This document shows, in pieces, positions 21,438 through 21,997 of a stretch of 21,997 nucleotides of DNA. The translations under genes and the position numbers were made by a program. Below the pieces are notes generated by a model. The model was not told the DNA's origin. It ran no database searches and saw only the letters and a list, made by a program, of their open reading frames with translations. Positions within the stretch are counted from its first letter, which is position 1; every line of letters begins with the position of its first letter. Source of the DNA: a virus; IMG/VR virus record IMGVR_UViG_3300020396_000040, positions 1 to 21,997 of that record; one strand, given 5' to 3'.

Positions 21438-21997
21438 TTAAAATATATATCTGATTTTATTCCATTTAATAATGCTATCATGAAGTTTTATAAACGATTG
21501 AATATAATCACGTTTTAAATTGTGTTCATATCTAATGTTTGTACCTCCATAGCTAGAAACTTTGCTTTCTTGGTTTTCTGGTGTCCATAACAAACTTTCT
21601 CCTTTTTTGTCGTTTGTAACATTTTTATAATGTTTTTTTTCGTTGTGAGTTAAAAAGATTACTTCGCATTTTACTTGGTCTTTGTAATCAATATAATCAT
21701 TACAAAGTTGAAATAAATACTTATAGTCTTTTAACCAATCAGGATAAACAACAACAGGACTAAAGTTTAAATGAACATCATATCCTGCATCAATAAAAGC
21801 GTTTACAGCTTTTATTCTATCAATAATTTTAGGTGTGCCTGGCTCAAGATAATCTGAAATCTTTTGAGGCATTAAGCTAAATCTAATTCTTACTTTACCA
21901 TTTGGGTTATAATTAATAAATTCAATAGGTATAATTTTAGTGGCTAGAGTAGCCATAGCTATAGGATGATTTTTAAAGAAATCAAAAATCTTTTCCC
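21438..21997 (-). CDS. spore photoproduct lyase-like radical SAM protein, N-terminus cut
   Basis: The frame continues to the right edge (upstream residues read EKIFDFFKNHPIA), so the ATG at 21956 is internal and only the C-terminal 186 or so residues are visible. The pattern NHPIAMATLATKI, RIRFSLMPQKISDYLEPGTP and RIKAVNAFIDAGYDVHLNFSPVVVYPDW matches the SplB family (VRFSLNPxEIxxxxEPGTP, then AxxxxxAGYxVGFHFDP). SplB reverses the thymine spore photoproduct with a 4Fe-4S cluster and SAM. The CxxxCxxC cluster motif would lie outside the window and must be checked. In SplB the radical path uses a conserved Cys and Tyr; Cys in KCEVIFLTH is visible. Phage relatives may act on other DNA bases. Confidence 0.8.
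   Translation of the reverse strand, partial: EKIFDFFKNHPIAMATLATKIIPIEFINYNPNGKVRIRFSLMPQKISDYLEPGTPKIIDRIKAVNAFIDAGYDVHLNFSPVVVYPDWLKDYKYLFQLCNDYIDYKDQVKCEVIFLTHNEKKHYKNVTNDKKGESLLWTPENQESKVSSYGGTNIRYEHNLKRDYIQSFIKLHDSIIKWNKIRYIF

Noticed and set aside
1-21997. tRNA genes, CRISPR arrays, insertion sequences, integrase or att sites
   Set aside because: None seen on either strand; no cloverleaf-like segment, spaced repeats, transposase or integrase motif was found by eye.

Overview
The window is AT-rich phage DNA, most likely from a tailed phage of a Bacteroidota (flavobacterial-type) host. Reasons: A/T-rich start regions with no Shine-Dalgarno boxes, a TAnnTTTG-type promoter hexamer at one leader, tail proteins with Bacteroidota-phage style modules, and a PRTRC set of the Bacteroidota kind. 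No rRNA, tRNA, CRISPR or transposase was seen. No gap longer than 300 bases lacks a gene.

Plus-strand block (1-9000): late genes. It starts inside a tail or structural gene (1-1272, cut by the window edge). A Cys-rich tail protein, a small conserved phage protein, an endolysin (peptidoglycan-binding plus CHAP/NlpC-like Cys-His domain) and a small decoration-like protein follow. Next is a 945-residue fibre built from an internal 1.28-kb duplication, then three small virion-type proteins. The block ends with a lysis-like cluster: a membrane/coiled-coil protein, a 20-residue Lys-rich peptide, a 36-residue YGG peptide and a one-helix holin candidate.

Minus-strand block (21997 down to 9035): early/replication genes, read right to left. 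It begins with a spore-photoproduct-lyase-like radical SAM protein (cut by the right edge), an 83-residue protein, a ribbon-helix-helix regulator and a DUF932 protein. Then comes a ubiquitin-like conjugation module of PRTRC type: E, C (ubiquitin-like, ends GTKG), a small ORF, F, B (E2-like) and ThiF (E1-like), followed by a one-helix membrane peptide. After it come DnaB helicase, a Sak4-like ATPase, an SSB-like protein, NinB, a PD-(D/E)XK endonuclease, a RecE/DUF3799-type exonuclease, a conserved phage protein, a YopX-family protein and a J-domain protein. The blocks converge at 9001-9034.

Two things stand out. First, the PRTRC E1/E2/ubiquitin-like set sits in the early region of a phage, in one run of overlapping cistrons beside DnaB, with no JAB peptidase or ParB partner in view. 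Second, four minus-strand leaders (before DUF932, PRTRC-E, DnaB and the endonuclease) carry related stem-loops with a GG..CCC apical part and a shared CCC-TTG-type right side. In two of these, single mismatches on the plus strand become G-U pairs in the minus-strand transcript, which argues for function as RNA. Several genes of 20-59 codons were found by hand.
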